Below, in pieces: positions 45,940 through 58,304 of a stretch of DNA of 64,000 nucleotides (the stretch's first letter is position 1; each line of letters starts with the position of its first letter). The position numbers and the translations under genes are program-made. The DNA is taken from contig JARFIW010000588.1 in assembly GCA_036346225.1 (NCBI GenBank), forward strand, positions 3,167,501 to 3,231,500. The letters run 5' to 3'. The stretch comes from Platerodrilus igneus (lineage: Eukaryota; Arthropoda; Insecta; Coleoptera; Lycidae). Under the pieces are notes generated by a model. That model was not told where the DNA came from. It searched no databases and saw only the letters and a list, made by a program, of their open reading frames with translations.

Positions 45940-47182
45940 CTTTTTTTTTATAGTTATCCGAACCCTGTGGAGTGGAAAGCTTTTATAGCCAAAGTGTGAG
46001 ACTCTCCTGGCGGCACACCCACTAAAACTACTCCCCCTGGCGGATGCGTCTACCAAACGGCTCCGCCGCACTGCAGCCTAAAAGGCTTATTGTGCTAACC
46101 CTGGTTAAGTATTATACCCAATCTGCAAAGCCTGCACCCCGAATTACAAAGTACAGGTCCCTTGATGGGAGGGTATCGACTTCCTTCGGATCTAACTTTG
46201 GTCGCCCGAATAGGCGCTGTCTCGTTCTACCCAACGCCTCTACATGGTGTTGATGTGGAAATCTCTGAACGAGGTCTTTTACTGCCCCCGCTCTCCTTCT
46301 GCACTGACACCTTCTTTGTGGACGAGTATGACTCCGTCCAAGTCCCAGGTTTGACTTTCTTGGCTTGCCTCAGCTTCCTACGCTGAGCACTCGAAAGCCT
46401 CTGTGCTTGCAGTCTAGTACCTGCAAGTTTCTTTATTGTTTTCTCCGTGTCTCGTGTATCAGACAACGGTTTTGCAAGCGGACTTGCATCTCGGGTCTGC
46501 TCCACCTCCATGGATATGCTTTGTTTACCTGAGGGGGTTCCCCATTGCTGGTTTCACCTCTTCAAGTTCTGTTTTATTTATGGTACCAATATTATTCATA
46601 ATTGTTCCCATGAGTAAGTGGGATGTAAATGGCCACCATGCCAGGTGCCCCCTGTTGGGATGGAAGGCGTGAATAAAACGGCGTGCCGCCCTGTTCCCCG
46701 AGTTCTGGACTGATTAAGACTGGCCAACTATCCACCACGCATCTCTTGGGCTCAGTCTTTCGTTACAGGATTTAGGATTTTTAGCGAGGTTGTCTCCTCT
46801 TGATCCGCGGTTAAGCCAAGACACCCTCTTGCCCGTGAGACATGACCACGACAGAAGGGAAGGCGCGGTGTGTCGATGTTGCAGAATTGCCCCACCGGCT
46901 TCGTTTACCTCAGTACAGGCCCATCAGCCACGAAACTACAGTTTGGGCGGGATCGCGGGATCGTTTTCACTTGGCTAGGGGGCGGATTTTATCCTGCTCT
47001 AGCACAGTCCCTTGCTCTCCGCCATGTTGTGGGGTTTGTACCATTCAGGCACTGGGTCACTGAAAGAGATAAGCTTATCATGATCCTTCCCAGAGTAGAT
47101 AGCCAATCCCTTGGTCATATATCCTAGGATTTCTCCTATCCGCCACCTGCAGACGCGCCCTATGAGAAACCAACCGTACGGG
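45940..47182 (-). mobile_element. Internally deleted LINE with poly(A) and 9-bp target duplication
   Basis: It is flanked by CATGTCAAG at 45931-45939 and 47183-47191. On the minus strand it ends in an A run (TTTTTTTT at 45941 on the + strand). It carries a GC-rich 5' leader and an ORF1-like reading (46227-46511: RLSSAQRRKLRQAKK, then SKRPRSE), which passes directly into a 3' region. There is no endonuclease or RT. It interrupts Gypsy-3 exactly between its two zinc knuckles. The clade is uncertain, and ORF1 only loosely recalls LOA/Lian-like elements. Confidence 0.72.
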
Positions 47183-47191
47183 CATGTCAAG

Positions 47192-47556
47192 TTTTACAAT
47201 GGCATTGCTTTACATGTAGTAAGATAGGCCATACATCAAAAATGTGTAGAAGTAGAGAAATTCATAGCATGGAGGAAAATCGGCAGTCAACAGCAAATGA
47301 GACAGAGATAGAAGAGGTCGAAGAAGTTACAATTGAACAAGTGCATTGCCTTACAGAAATGCCAGAGGCCATAAATAGTAATCGTAGTACAGCGGAAATC
47401 ATAAAAGTGAATGTAAATGGTAAATTAGTATGTATGGAAGTGGACACGGGATCGTCTAGGTTCATTTTAAGTGAAAATCTGTATTGTAAGTTATTTACAG
47501 ATTGTAAGTTGTATAATGTTGTAACAATTTCTTTGACCACTGCAAAGCACCAATAA
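47192..47556 (+). pseudogene. Gypsy-3 second zinc knuckle and protease start
   Basis: The reading resumes after the LINE insertion with CFTCSKIGHTSKMC, a standard knuckle, then an acidic linker. The protease signature VDTGSSRFIL is at about 47450. It ends where an unassigned block begins. Confidence 0.78.
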
Positions 47557-47557
47557 A

Positions 47558-49760
47558 TTATTAGTTAAATACATCTTTTTGTCTGTTCCATTAAACCAGT
47601 AAACGTCGTCAATTAAATAAATATCCGTATTGGGATCATGTGGTCTAACCACAATACAGAGATGCTAGTTTGATTGCTAACATCAGGCGCTAACTATTTG
47701 TATAAACATTTCAATCCCAAACACCTTTGATATTTCGTGCGAAACGTGTCAACGGTCATTCTGGCGACAACACTTGGCACGAAGGCATCATGAAGAACCT
47801 TAGAGTTCTGGCCAGTAATTTGCGTGTGGCTTTACGCCTTTGTAAAAACTCAAGTGTAATAAACACTTGATATAGTGTTTTTAATAATGGTAAGCAAATA
47901 TATATAATCTCCTAGACAAACTAAATAATTTTGTTGTAGCGCTCTTTTCGTATCTTCTTTTGTTTAGTCTGATCCCGTTTTATCTGGTTTTATAAAAATT
48001 AGCCCGTTTAAATTTTGTGTTGTATGATTATATGGATCTTTTCTTTGAGTTGACGATTATCGAGTTTACCATTCAATGTGAGCATTTATCAAGTTGATGA
48101 TAATATTCTAAATTTAGCGAGGAAGTACTTCAATGTAGCGATAATAAATTTTGGTCTAACATGAACGTCTTTCAACTTTACCATAATACCTGGATTTAAT
48201 AAAATGTTCTGCGATTCAACTGTATATTAAAAATTTTACCGGAATGTTCTTCAATTTAGATAGCAATTTTTTGGTTTCAATCTAAACGTCCAATAATTAA
48301 CAGTAATGGTCTTTTTAGAACTGCTAAGATGAATTTACAAGTAACAATGTGGATAATTACACGCAAGATAATTGTATTGGTAACGATCTAAATACAGTAG
48401 TACATCAAAGTTTTGCACTTTGTGATAACCGTTGGAATGGATTTTGGTTTGTCCCGTTATTGCGTAGGGGAAATACGCTTTAGGCTCATATAATTTGGTA
48501 CAAGAAACACGCAGCTGGTTGTTCACAGTACAACACGTAAAGGCGACGTCATTAACTTGTCCAAGAACCGTATGTATATACATCTGCTCTAATACGATGT
48601 AACGCTGTCACACAAACAAAAACCTGTCGAAACGAGGTAAGAGCTCTATATTATTCTTACATGACGTCCGCACTTGGCGAACTTTGATACAAGGCTACAC
48701 CAGAAAAATAACTTTGTGATGACCTATAACTATTATTTTGTTTAACAAACTAGAAAGGACTTTGATAAATTTCTTTATTGCCAATATAAATGCAGTGTAG
48801 TAACCGTTAATATTATTAACGAAATTAAGCAACTTTATTGAGTTCTGATTAAAGTTCCATTTATGTGTATCTATAGTAAAAGCTTTTGAACATTGAATTA
48901 TTAGATTTTTGGATATTTTCATATAAACTTGTAAACCTAATAACAGATCTGATATTTTGAGTATTGATTTGAGTTAATTTTGTAGTAAAAGAAACGCTTA
49001 ACGTATTTGATATTTCATTCGAATTTATAATTCTACATCTGTGTAGAAGAAATTATATTAACTTTTTGAAATGTAAATTTTGTACATACAATTTTTATCA
49101 CAAAACAACTTTTAATTAAAGAATCACCATTTAATTCTCTTAATTAATTGTTTTATTTTGAACAAGTGAGTTCAGAAATTGTGTAACCAGGTCAAGGAAC
49201 AAAAGGCATAAATACCTTCGAGATAATGATATTTGTAGCTTCTATTTAACAAAGAAGCTCTAATTGCTCTTTCGGAATTTGATGCCTAATATTTGTGTCT
49301 ATAAAATTGTGTGCATAATCAATCTTTTCAGCTTTTTTATTATTAGGTAGCAAGAGTATACCTCTTGTGTCCTCACTTTGTTAATTTAATTCAATTTTTT
49401 ACAGCTCCTGCGTAAGCAGTTAACACGATATTCCTCTCTAAGGACTCCCAAGTCCCCCTTAGGGAAAACCTCTGTTCAAAATTTAATGACTTGGTGGCGC
49501 CCTCTCTAAACCCTTATTTTGGTATGAATTAAGCCATAGTAAGCAAATAATGTTTTGTAAAGAGAACCACGACCAATCCTCATAAGCTCTACCCGAACAA
49601 TAGACCCCTAGCATAGTCGGAAGATATTTGCGTTCCATCATTTTAAGGAAATCCTTCCTTAAAGTCCACTGGTTCCATCTGAGAATATTAAAGAACTCAC
49701 GGGTTACTTCAATTATTTAATTAACCCATAACCAGTAGATGACTGTTTAATTAAGTAAGA
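47558..49760. other. Unassigned 2.2-kb block interrupting Gypsy-3 protease
   Basis: It lies between the DTG half and the LLGMNW half of one protease, so it arrived after Gypsy-3. It is AT-rich with only short minus-strand readings of no known domain. I could not find a clear target duplication, TG...CA ends or terminal inverted repeats. An LTR or a non-autonomous element is possible. Confidence 0.5.
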
Positions 49761-49764
49761 ATGT

Positions 49765-50845
49765 AAAATGTAAGTTAAGTGTGGAGATGCTTTGTCTGTG
49801 TTAGGGGGAGTAGATGTGGTAGTAAGTAAAGATAGTAAAATAGAACATTTAAAATTACTGGTTATTCGGTCAAAAAAGAATTTTGTATCGCTATTAGGTA
49901 TGAACTGGATCGATGTTTTATATCCAGATTGGAGGGTAATAGTAAATCATACCTTAGAATACTGCAATAAGGTACAACATAGTTTACAAAATGCAGATGG
50001 GCTAGTTATAAAATAAAATCACAATTTGACGATTTGTTTCTAACAGACCAATCAAGCACCGTTTCAAAAGTCAAGGTCCGTGTAGCAGTGAAAGAGGGTA
50101 CTCAACCCATATTTTGTAAGCCATATGCACTACCTATTTCTCTCAAAGATAAAGTAAAGGCTGAAATTGAAAATATGGTTAAGTTAGATGTACTTGAGCC
50201 AGTGGTATCAAGTCCGATAGAGTAGTAGTACCAAAGAGAAAAAATTTAATAAGAATCTGTGTAGATTTTAAAGTATCGATCAATAAAGTCCTAGTCGTTG
50301 AACATTACCCGTTGCCGAAAATAAATGATCTATTGTCCTCATTACCAGGACGAGAATTTTTTATGTGAATGATTTATCAGATGCATATCAACAACTTATG
50401 TTAGATGATGGGTCAAGAAAGTTACTCACATTAAACACTCATTTAGATCTTTTCCGGTTCAAACGGTTAACGTATGGTTTGACTAGTACACCATTTATCT
50501 TCCAAAAATTTATGGATAGCATTTTATGTGATATTAAAGAAAACAATTGTTTTCTAAACGATCTCATAAAGGGTTAAGATATAGTAAACTGTTATAACAA
50601 TTTAGTCATCGTCCTTAGCAGGCTCAGAAAGTACAATGCAAAGGTTAATTATGCTAAGTGTAATTTTTTTGTAGACAAGTTAGAATATTAAGGCCACAAA
50701 ATTTGTAAGGAAGGCATTGAACCGACTGATGATAAAATAGAAGCTATTTAAAACAAGCATGTGCCTATTTAGGTCTTCTCAATGTATTCAAACTAAATAT
50801 ATCAAACATTAATAAATCAAAGTCACCGTCAATTTTGCTACGTGC
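49765..50845 (+). pseudogene. pol: Gypsy-3 protease end and reverse transcriptase (broken)
   Basis: The protease end (LSVLGGVDVVV, then LLGMNWIDVLYPDW) is followed by RT: IFCKPYALPISLKDKVKAEI, IRICVDFKVSINKV, NDLSDAYQQLML and LTYGLTSTPFIFQKFMD. The YLDD box reads FLND at about 50548, so the active site is lost. At least three frameshifts or stops follow. The region ends in a weak match to the RT connection at about 50845. Confidence 0.78.
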
Positions 50846-51200
50846 ATAACCGTAGCCTAAAAAAACCCTAAAAAAAAAGAAACACTGTCCGGGTTCAGCC
50901 AGTGAGTGGGCGGGGTTTTAGAAATACCCAAACAAAAGAACGGAGGACCTGAAATAAAAATAAACCAAACACACTTGCACTCATTCAATAAATTAACCAC
51001 CGACATCCAGAAAACCTTATAATTAACATCAAAGCAAAATACAAAATGTATATACAGGAGTACATTAGTACTCCGAACACAGTACAAATAAAGCCAAAGG
51101 TTTACATGGCGAGCTGTCGTTTTTAGGGCCCTACCCCCTAAATTAATTAACCAACCAAAGCAAAAAGAAAGTTTCTCCGCTAAAAACAACAGCTCTAAAG
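50836..51200 (-). mobile_element. Gypsy-2-like LTR, 3' portion
   Basis: On the minus strand it ends ATGCACGTAGCA, as do the Gypsy-2 LTR (2868) and the insert at 60594. The block 50880-51180 matches 2930-3230. Past the LTR end, minus-strand TGACGGTGACTTTG could be a decayed PBS. A TGTAACG at 51296 could be its start, but this would make it much shorter than the LTR at 60594, so the limit is open. Confidence 0.55.
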
Positions 51201-52288
51201 CATTATCGTGAGCATAAAAAATCTAATACATAAAATATCAGAACACGGTAGTTTACATTTATTATTACTAAAATTTGGTATTTCAAAAAACGTTACACCC
51301 AACAGTTGGTCTAAATAATAATTTAATCCGCACACAGAGGAGAAAGCGAAGTAGTTTATCAAATTCCAAAAATGTGTATTTAAATTTGGTTGTGTAAAAC
51401 ACAATTTTAACTCGCAAATAATTTTAGTCACATAGTTGTTGAAACGAGACAAAAACAGGTAGTAAAGGAAATGTGTATACGACCTTAGGGATCCAGTTGT
51501 CTTCTAACGAACAGGGACGGCAGTCCCACAGGGCCCATACATCACGTACATAGTGTTAGCACTTAGCAGTACACCTACAACAGTACATAGCAGCAGTAGG
51601 ACCAAAGAAAATCCGACACTTCTAGCCGCCGGGAAAACCTCACATTCCGTGTGCAACCTTAGAATAACCAAACCATATCAAATAAACTTGCAATAACAAC
51701 CAGAAATAATTCTTAAGACAGCATTATCGTCCACAACAGAACGCCTTTCAAATACACCAGTTCGCTCTATATCTCGTGTATCTCTGAAAAGGTTGTTCGG
51801 AGCGTTGCTATTCAACCTTGCGTTGTATAGCGCAGGGCTTCGTCTATCGACGTAATACAGGAAATAATCACAAATAACAGACGACCTTGCCCTAACAAAG
51901 CGTAGTCTTTAAACACCCAAACGCAAATAGAATATTTTATTGCACTTTTATTGCCAATTAGCAAAATATTTAAACAGGATTTTAATTAAACGGAATTTAT
52001 CTAGATGAACAACTAAATTTGGAACGAAATCATTTTTCGTATTATTTTTAAATAGGTGAAAATTTTTAGGACGCGGTTTTGATTAAAACGGACTTTATAT
52101 ATTAGGAACGAATATAGTTTGGCTGATTTTTATTAGACTTCAACGTAATAATTTATGTCATACATCGAAACTTAAATAAAAACGATTTTAACACTACGAG
52201 TGGTTAAATTCCCATAAAAGACCAAGAAAAAAAGTGTTGTGGGGTGGGGATGGGAGGGCTGGAATCACCTTAAACACAACACACCCCC
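51201..52288. other. Unassigned AT-rich DNA
   Basis: No gene recognised. Part may be LTR of the Gypsy-2-like element. A diverged copy of the foldback arm from 19526-19570 is near 52193-52235. Confidence 0.45.
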
Positions 52289-52670
52289 TACTTTAAAATG
52301 TTATATTTACGGCATTTTTTGGGTGCTAGCTATGAGAATGGTGGTGCTATGTTAGTTCTAATAGGTGGAAGAAGAAAAAGTTGAAAAAGGTGGAGAGCTG
52401 ACATAGCATAGGACCCTAAATTTTTAAACTGCTACATCTACGCCAAGTTTTGGTTGCTAGCTGTGAAACTGGTGTTGCTATGTTAGTACTATCAGGTGCA
52501 ATAAAAAAATGAAAAAAAGTGCAGTCGGAGTTAGCTTCCCCCACCCTCAAATTTGGAATGTAATAACTTCCATAGTTTTTGGAGGCTAGCTACTAGTCTT
52601 GTGATGCTATGTGGTGCAATCAGTACATAGAAAATAAAAAAATTTGGTGTTGGGGGGCAAGGTGATCTTG
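52289..52670. repeat. Three-unit degenerate tandem repeat of about 127 bp
   Basis: Units start near 52289, 52415 and 52543. Each has the order TTTTGG.TGCTAGCT, then a GTG.TGCTATGT block, then an A-rich run and a GC-richer end. Spacing is 126-128 bp, so this is a true tandem array. It is non-coding. Nothing recognisable lies in 52671-53094. Confidence 0.7.
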
Positions 52671-53094
52671 CCAAGATGATGTAATGAGAAGAGACGCATT
52701 GCGACTTGCATCCCCATGTGTTTCGTAAGGCACTTTGCGAATTGTGTCCACTTGCGCCGACTCTGTTAGCCGGAGCGGTACCAGAGCGATTGACAATTAC
52801 ATATATAAACATCGAGTGTTGTATCCCTTTGTTTATAAGCATAAACGTGTTCTTTCTATATGGAAAAACTAGCCATGTGCAGTTATTGATCATTTTGATT
52901 TAATTATGTGTTAGAAATGTCGGGTATTTGGGATTCTAGACGCTCGTGCAAAGTTTTCATTTCAGATAGAAATTGACGAGGCCACTTCAGATCGCGCCAC
53001 TAGTTTCTTAGATTATTTAATAAATATTTCCTTCTGTGACTTTAATTGATCTAATAATAAAAAAATTGTCAGCATCATTTTGTTTTCGACCTTA

Positions 53095-53245
53095 CTTTAG
53101 GTCAGTTTAACGCAGCTCTAACTTCTTTTCTATTCTGTGCTAATCTAAAAAGTTCTACATACCCTTCACAACCTAAATTTCTAATCATTTGACTAATATA
53201 ACTTGGTCTAGGTCTTCCTATACTCTTCTATTTTTTTTTTATCTA
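53095..53245 (-). pseudogene. RTE-like LINE C-terminal fragment
   Basis: The minus-strand translation gives SIGRPRPSYISQMIRNLG and ELFRLAQNRKEVRAAL, the C-terminal landmarks seen in the LINE copies at 11340 and 12114. It is an isolated fragment. 53246-53499 is unassigned. Confidence 0.65.
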
Positions 53246-53499
53246 CCTGGCTCTACATAGATATTGGCAACCTGATGGTTGTTAACGAACTCTAACAAGT
53301 TTACATGATTCCCATTTATAAGACAATGAAATATTACCTGATTATCCCCTCCAAAAAAGGAAAAGTGTTAAACTATATGTTATGGTAAGACTTAAGCAAC
53401 GAATCGTTGCCAATATGCCAGATCGCTAACTATTTGTGAGTTATGTCATGGTGACATTTAGTTAACTGATTTTTATTTATTTATTTTTTTGTTTTGTTT

Positions 53500-54700
53500 T
53501 CGAAGTTACTTATGGTCGGTTTGACGCAACTCTAAATTCTTTTCTATTCTGAGCTAGTCTAAAGAGGTCTACATAGTCTGCGTTGCTGTATCATGTACAG
53601 CTCTTTATTTTTCTTTCCATCTATTTTCTACATTCCTTCCTATAGCTATATCTTTGACCTTATTATCTAATACTTGTTGATATTACTCTGCTACCTCACT
53701 ATCATTAAGCTTACCTAGATTCCATCCCTCTTTTTTAACCTTTCTCAATTTTTTGAATTTTAGAATACACGTCATTTTAACTAAGTTATGATCGCTATCT
53801 ATGTCAGCCCCCGGATAACTACGACAGTTTTTAACTTGGTTTCTAAATCTTTGTTTAACTATAATTTGGTATCTAGCCCTATCACTTGGCGCTTTCCAGG
53901 TATATCTTCTTCTAACATGTTGTTCGAATAGGATGTTTACAGTTACTAATCTATGTTGCTGGCAAAACTCGACTAATCTTTCTTCACTATCATTTCGTCT
54001 ACCACACGCAAATTTTTCTACCATTTTTCCCTCACTACCTTCTCCCACTGACACATTAAAATCGCCCATAACTATTAAATTCTCATCTCCGTTTACTTTT
54101 CTCACTATACTATTTATATCCTCGTATACCTTTTCTACCTCCTCATTCTCGTACTGAATTGTTGGCATGTAAACCTGTACTGAAACAGTGTCTGTGGGTT
54201 TCGTACTCAATCTAACCATAATTATTCTATCACTAAATTGTAAGTATTTTTTAACTTTACGTCCTAATCTTTTACCTAACACTATTCCTACCCCTGTCTG
54301 TCCATTAGTTGAAGAAGTAGCAATTATTTTATAATTATCTTTTCAAAAGTCATTACTATCTGGCCATCTCACCTCACTAATACCTAAAATGCCCAGTTTC
54401 CTTTTCTCAGTTCGACTAATAAATTCGTTAACTTATCTACCCTAAGTAATGACCGTACATTCCAAGTCCCTATCACTAAATCGAACCGTTTTAAATTCTA
54501 ACGATGACGAGCCCCAAGTACCCCTCCCGGAGATCCGAATGAGGGGGTATTTTACCACCGGACAAGAATTTTACTTTTGAGCTCTCCATCATACATAGTT
54601 CGTGTTTTAAGCCACGCATACCTTGGACATATTGTGGTAGGTATTCATATCGTTCCACAACCCAGTTTTTAAAAATTGTAGCAAAAAGCCGTATCTGTCA
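53500..54700 (-). pseudogene. RTE-like LINE with RT deleted (third copy)
   Basis: The 5' leader at about 54530 has the CTCCCGGAGATCCGAATG block shared with the second LINE copy. The endonuclease (53683-54282, 199 codons) has IIMVRL, VQVYMPT, the catalytic MGDFNVSVGEG and a DSDHNLV ending. The joint at about 53600 goes straight to a C-terminal DLFRLAQNRKEFRVAS piece, so RT is missing. It is a related but distinct subfamily. Confidence 0.75.
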
Positions 54701-54984
54701 CGGCTAACCCCCAATAACCCTGTAAATTATTGGGGATCGCCTGAGACTAACCAACTCTCCTCCACTATCTTTTAGCCAGCAAGGCTGCTGCTCCTTGCTG
54801 CACTTTTTAATCGCCTTTTACAATAAGCAGGCTTACGATAGTAGTATTCTTTGTCCCCTACTATAGGGGCAATATCATTATCAGTGAGACAAATAAGAAA
54901 ATACGCAACAAGACGAATTACTATTGTAATAAGGATAAACAGCGGCAATAACGAGAGTCACTAAAGCCTCCGCTCAAAGAGATA

Positions 54985-56145
54985 GAATAATTGACTATAA
55001 AAGCGGAGACTGTTATGCAATGACACATACATGCTCATATGTACTTTTCTCCGTATACATAAGCCCAAACAGCGGTATAGAAAAATACGAGCTACTAGAA
55101 AAATTAGAACAAGAAGTTAAAATAGCCCGAAAGCCAATCATCATTGGAGGAGATTTTAATGCAAAAAGTAGTCACTGCGGTGGAGAAATAGAAAATGTAC
55201 GGGGTAGAATACTTCTAAGATGGATCAATGCTTTGGAACTTTATGTGATAAATGACGGAAAAAAACTTATGCTAGTACGTAGTACTGGGCAATCATTTAA
55301 TGATTTAACCATGTGTAGTAATGATCTCTTAAAAATGATATGACATGGAAAGTGCTGGACGGCGAATCATTCAGTGACCATCGATATATTATTACAGAGA
55401 TTGATAAACAAAAACATAAGGAAACAGCATGGAGATTTGGGAAGGTTGACGAGGAGAAACTGGTTAAGTGCTTTAAAAAATTAGCAGTTAACACCCCAAA
55501 GACGGTAACCGATTGTGTGTCTATTTTGATGAAGGCATACAAAGAAACAACTCCAAAGGTGAGGGAAGACGATAAATATAAACTCCTCTACTGGTGGGAA
55601 GATACAAAGTAAAAGTAGGAGAAAATATTAAAAGGCCATCCAGGATAATCAAGAAAAAGAAAGATGAAAAATCATATACAACAAGGATAAAAAACTGTTA
55701 AGTACGAGGTGATAAATTTGAAGAAGAAAAAATGGAATAAATTATCCGAAAAATTAAACACCGATATAATTGGAGATGCATACCAAATAGTTAGACATCA
55801 GCTAAAAGCGACACCCTCTAGAAAAGACATGGTAGAGTAAGATAGAGTTAAAGTTTAAAAAAAACTGTTTATAATAAAAACTGGAGCCGAAATGATAGAA
55901 CCAGTAATATATAATGAAATATATGACCATCTCCAACCCTTTACATTGGAGGAGGTTGCAAAGGCACGAGGGCGAATAAAAATTAAAAAAGCACCTGGTC
56001 CAGACGGTCCCAGAAGTGATAAAAACGGTGATGAGAGGCAATATGGATTACTACACTGGCCTCTTTAATAACTAGTTTAGAAAAACAGTTTTTCCCAAAG
56101 AGTAGAAAACTGCCAAAATTGCTAATTGCGGACAAGATCCGATAA
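54985..56145 (+). pseudogene. R1-like LINE, endonuclease and start of RT
   Basis: Readings at 55020-55343 and 55340-55612. Endonuclease motifs are FSVYISPNSG, IIIGGDFNAKSSHCGG and WKVLDGESFSDHRYI. A linker follows with WNKLSEKLNTDIIGDAYQIV (about 55730-55790), then the start of RT (FTLEEVAKARGRIKIKKAPGPDG, about 55930-56005). The order and motifs fit the R1 clade. It is broken by a frameshift at about 55340 and by stops, and stops at about 56145 where BEL sequence begins. Confidence 0.75.
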
Positions 56146-56159
56146 TTTTAACTTAATAA

Positions 56160-56694
56160 AAATTGAGTTGTTCGATTTCCAGGGTGTAAATGTCTTTCAT
56201 GACAATCGAATATAATTCAGTCAACCGATGCGACCGAGGAAGCAAAATTGGAAATTTTGCATCACGCGATAACTCTGAGTTACGTAGGCGACCACCCACC
56301 CTCAACAAATCACGACTATCTAGAAACGGACTAAGGCTACGAAGTTGTTTACTAACAATTTTCCAGTTTTAATATTTGCAATGTCTTGGGCAAAAACATT
56401 TGTTTGAACTCTTTTAATCAATAAATGTATAGCCTCTTGCTGCTGAGCTAGAGACAAACCATCATAATATTTCAAATGCAAATCTGCCGGACATTGAACA
56501 TTACGAATGAAATGACGAATACATGTAATAATCCTACAAATGTTCTGCAGTTTTGAAAATTTATCCAATAACAAATCTAAGAAATTCTCAGACATAACGA
56601 CTGTTAACGACAGAATACGATGTTCGAAGGCCATCTGAGATGAGTCGATAAGTTTTGGCAGCGACGTTACTGGCCATTCTTCGCTACGACGCAC
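56160..56694 (-). pseudogene. BEL RNase H-integrase spacer and integrase start
   Basis: The reading at 56320-56694 has SEEWPVTSLP and later helical text typical of the BEL spacer. After a frameshift it continues with FLDSRDLLRVGGRLRNSELS and FPILLPRSHRLTEL, the zinc-binding approach to BEL integrase. It then breaks off against R1-like LINE sequence. Confidence 0.75.
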
Positions 56695-56697
56695 TAA

Positions 56698-57378
56698 TCA
56701 GGAAGGCCCTGTCCACCATAATGGATGATGAACCAACTCTGAAGCCAAAAGTCCACGTGAGGCACAATTCGCAGGGTTATCCTGGGACTTAACATAAAAC
56801 CACGAAGATGGAGGAATACGTTCTTGAATATGCGAAATACGATTGCTAACGAATGTCTTCCACTTATGCGAGGAACACCGAATCCAGGATAAAACAACAG
56901 TAGAATCTGACCACGCGAAAATACTACTAAATGATAAACTATCTGTATAAGTATATTTGACGAAATCTAATAAATCTGCCAAGAGTACGGCAGCGCACAA
57001 TTCAAAACGGGGCAATGAAACACGATTAGTAGGAGCAACCTCCGATTTTGCGCATACTAATAATGATATGGTAATACTACCTTCTAAATCGAACGAACGA
57101 AAATAGACAACAGCTGCATACCCGGCTTCTGAAGCATCACAGAATTCATGTAACTCCACCCCTTTTAAATTATTACATAGGATGCGATGCGAAATCTCAA
57201 TATTCGAAACCGCTGGCAATCCACTCAAAAAAAGTTTCCATTTTTCTACGACTTCCAATGGAGGCTCTTGGTCCCAACCGAGTACTAAAAGCCAAAGATC
57301 TTGAACTAAACGTTTAACGAAAAGTACTAAAGGCGCTATCAAAATGAGAGGATCAAAAATTTTTGCAATAGCCGACAA
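56698..57378 (-). pseudogene. BEL RNase H domain
   Basis: A 226-codon open reading. It starts with the RT connection (FDPLILIAPLVLFVKRLVQD). RNase H landmarks follow: HEFCDASEAGYAAVVYF, SLPRFELCAAVLLADLL, FAWSDSTVVLSWIR and NPANCASRGLLASEL. The last block is a hallmark of BEL/Pao. The frame is intact within the domain. Confidence 0.85.
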
Positions 57379-58281
57379 AATATACGCTTAGTGCAAGTGC
57401 GCTTTTCAACGTCTAAGTTGTATAAAAATACATCTGTAAGAGCGTGCCACGAAAGGCCCAAAATTTTTATTGAACCACTATCTTTATCTTGAAATGTAAT
57501 TGCTTCCGAAATGGACAAGGACTCCTTCAAGTTGGACATCACATCCGGGCAATTACTATTCCATTTTCTTAATTGATAACCACCACTAGTGCAAATACTA
57601 TTCAACTCAATAATTAATTGATTGGCAGCTTCAATCGAATTGCATCCAGTGACTAAATCAGCAACATAGGTATCGCTCGCCAATACCGATGACGCGAAAG
57701 GAAAATTAATCAATTCTAACCTTGCCAATTCTTGAACAGTACGCAAAGCCAAAAAAGGCGACGACGAAACTCCATAAGTCGCAGTATTTAATTTAAAGTC
57801 TGACGGAGAAAATCTTCAGACGCTACGTTGATAAATCACGATGAATATCTTTAACCAAAATCTGCCGATACATTTTTTTAATATCAGCTGTAATTACGAT
57901 AGGATGTACACGAAAGTGCAATAACAAAACTGCAATGCCCTTTTGCAGAGCAGGGCCAATAGCCAAGCTATCATTTAACGAATTTCCAGATTGATCCGGA
58001 CACGAAGCATCGAAAACCACGCGCAATTTGGTGGTAGTGCTATCACGCTTATGTACAGCATGATGGGAAATGTAATACATTTTCTCATGAACCGACGAAT
58101 TTTCAGGCGATTCCATTTGAACCATGTGACCGCTTTTCAAATAATCCTTTATAAATTTTTTATAATCCGAATACAATTCAGGATTTTTTAGCAAACGACG
58201 TTCTAAAGACAAAAATCTTTTAATACAAATCGATCTCGTACCCACGAATGAGGGTTCAGAAATTTTAAAGGGCAAGGACAC
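57339..58281 (-). pseudogene. BEL reverse transcriptase (inactive)
   Basis: The first half is 57823-58281 (YYISHHAVHKRDSTTTKLRV, VVFDASCPDQSGNSLND, VITADIKKMYRQI). The second half is 57339-57752 (TYVADLVTGCNSIEAANQLI). The catalytic YVDD reads YVAD, so the second Asp pair is lost. A frameshift and decay lie at 57753-57822. Confidence 0.82.
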
Positions 58282-58304
58282 TAAAAAAGACCGCCCTATT
58301 TACG

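Larger units (their letters stand above)
45239..50845 (+). mobile_element. Gypsy-3: decayed Ty3/gypsy element, gag to RT
   Basis: PBS-like TGGCGACGAGGAT is at about 45244, just after a possible LTR end (TTAACA at about 45238). Then come Gag (45314-45950), a second zinc knuckle and protease start (47192-47556), a protease end (about 49765-50016) and RT (50034-50845). Two foreign blocks split it (45940-47182 and about 47558-49760). It stops in RT against the LTR of a Gypsy-2-like element. The 5' LTR start is not certain. Confidence 0.75.

Noticed and set aside
46842..47127. Overlapping plus-strand ORFs of 60-85 codons
   Set aside because: They lie antisense to the internally deleted LINE and arise from its GC-rich leader.
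50836..51403. A 568-bp solo LTR with ATTT duplication
   Set aside because: TG...CA ends and ATTT flanks exist, but a 4-bp match is weak in AT-rich DNA, and the Gypsy-3 RT does not clearly resume after 51403.
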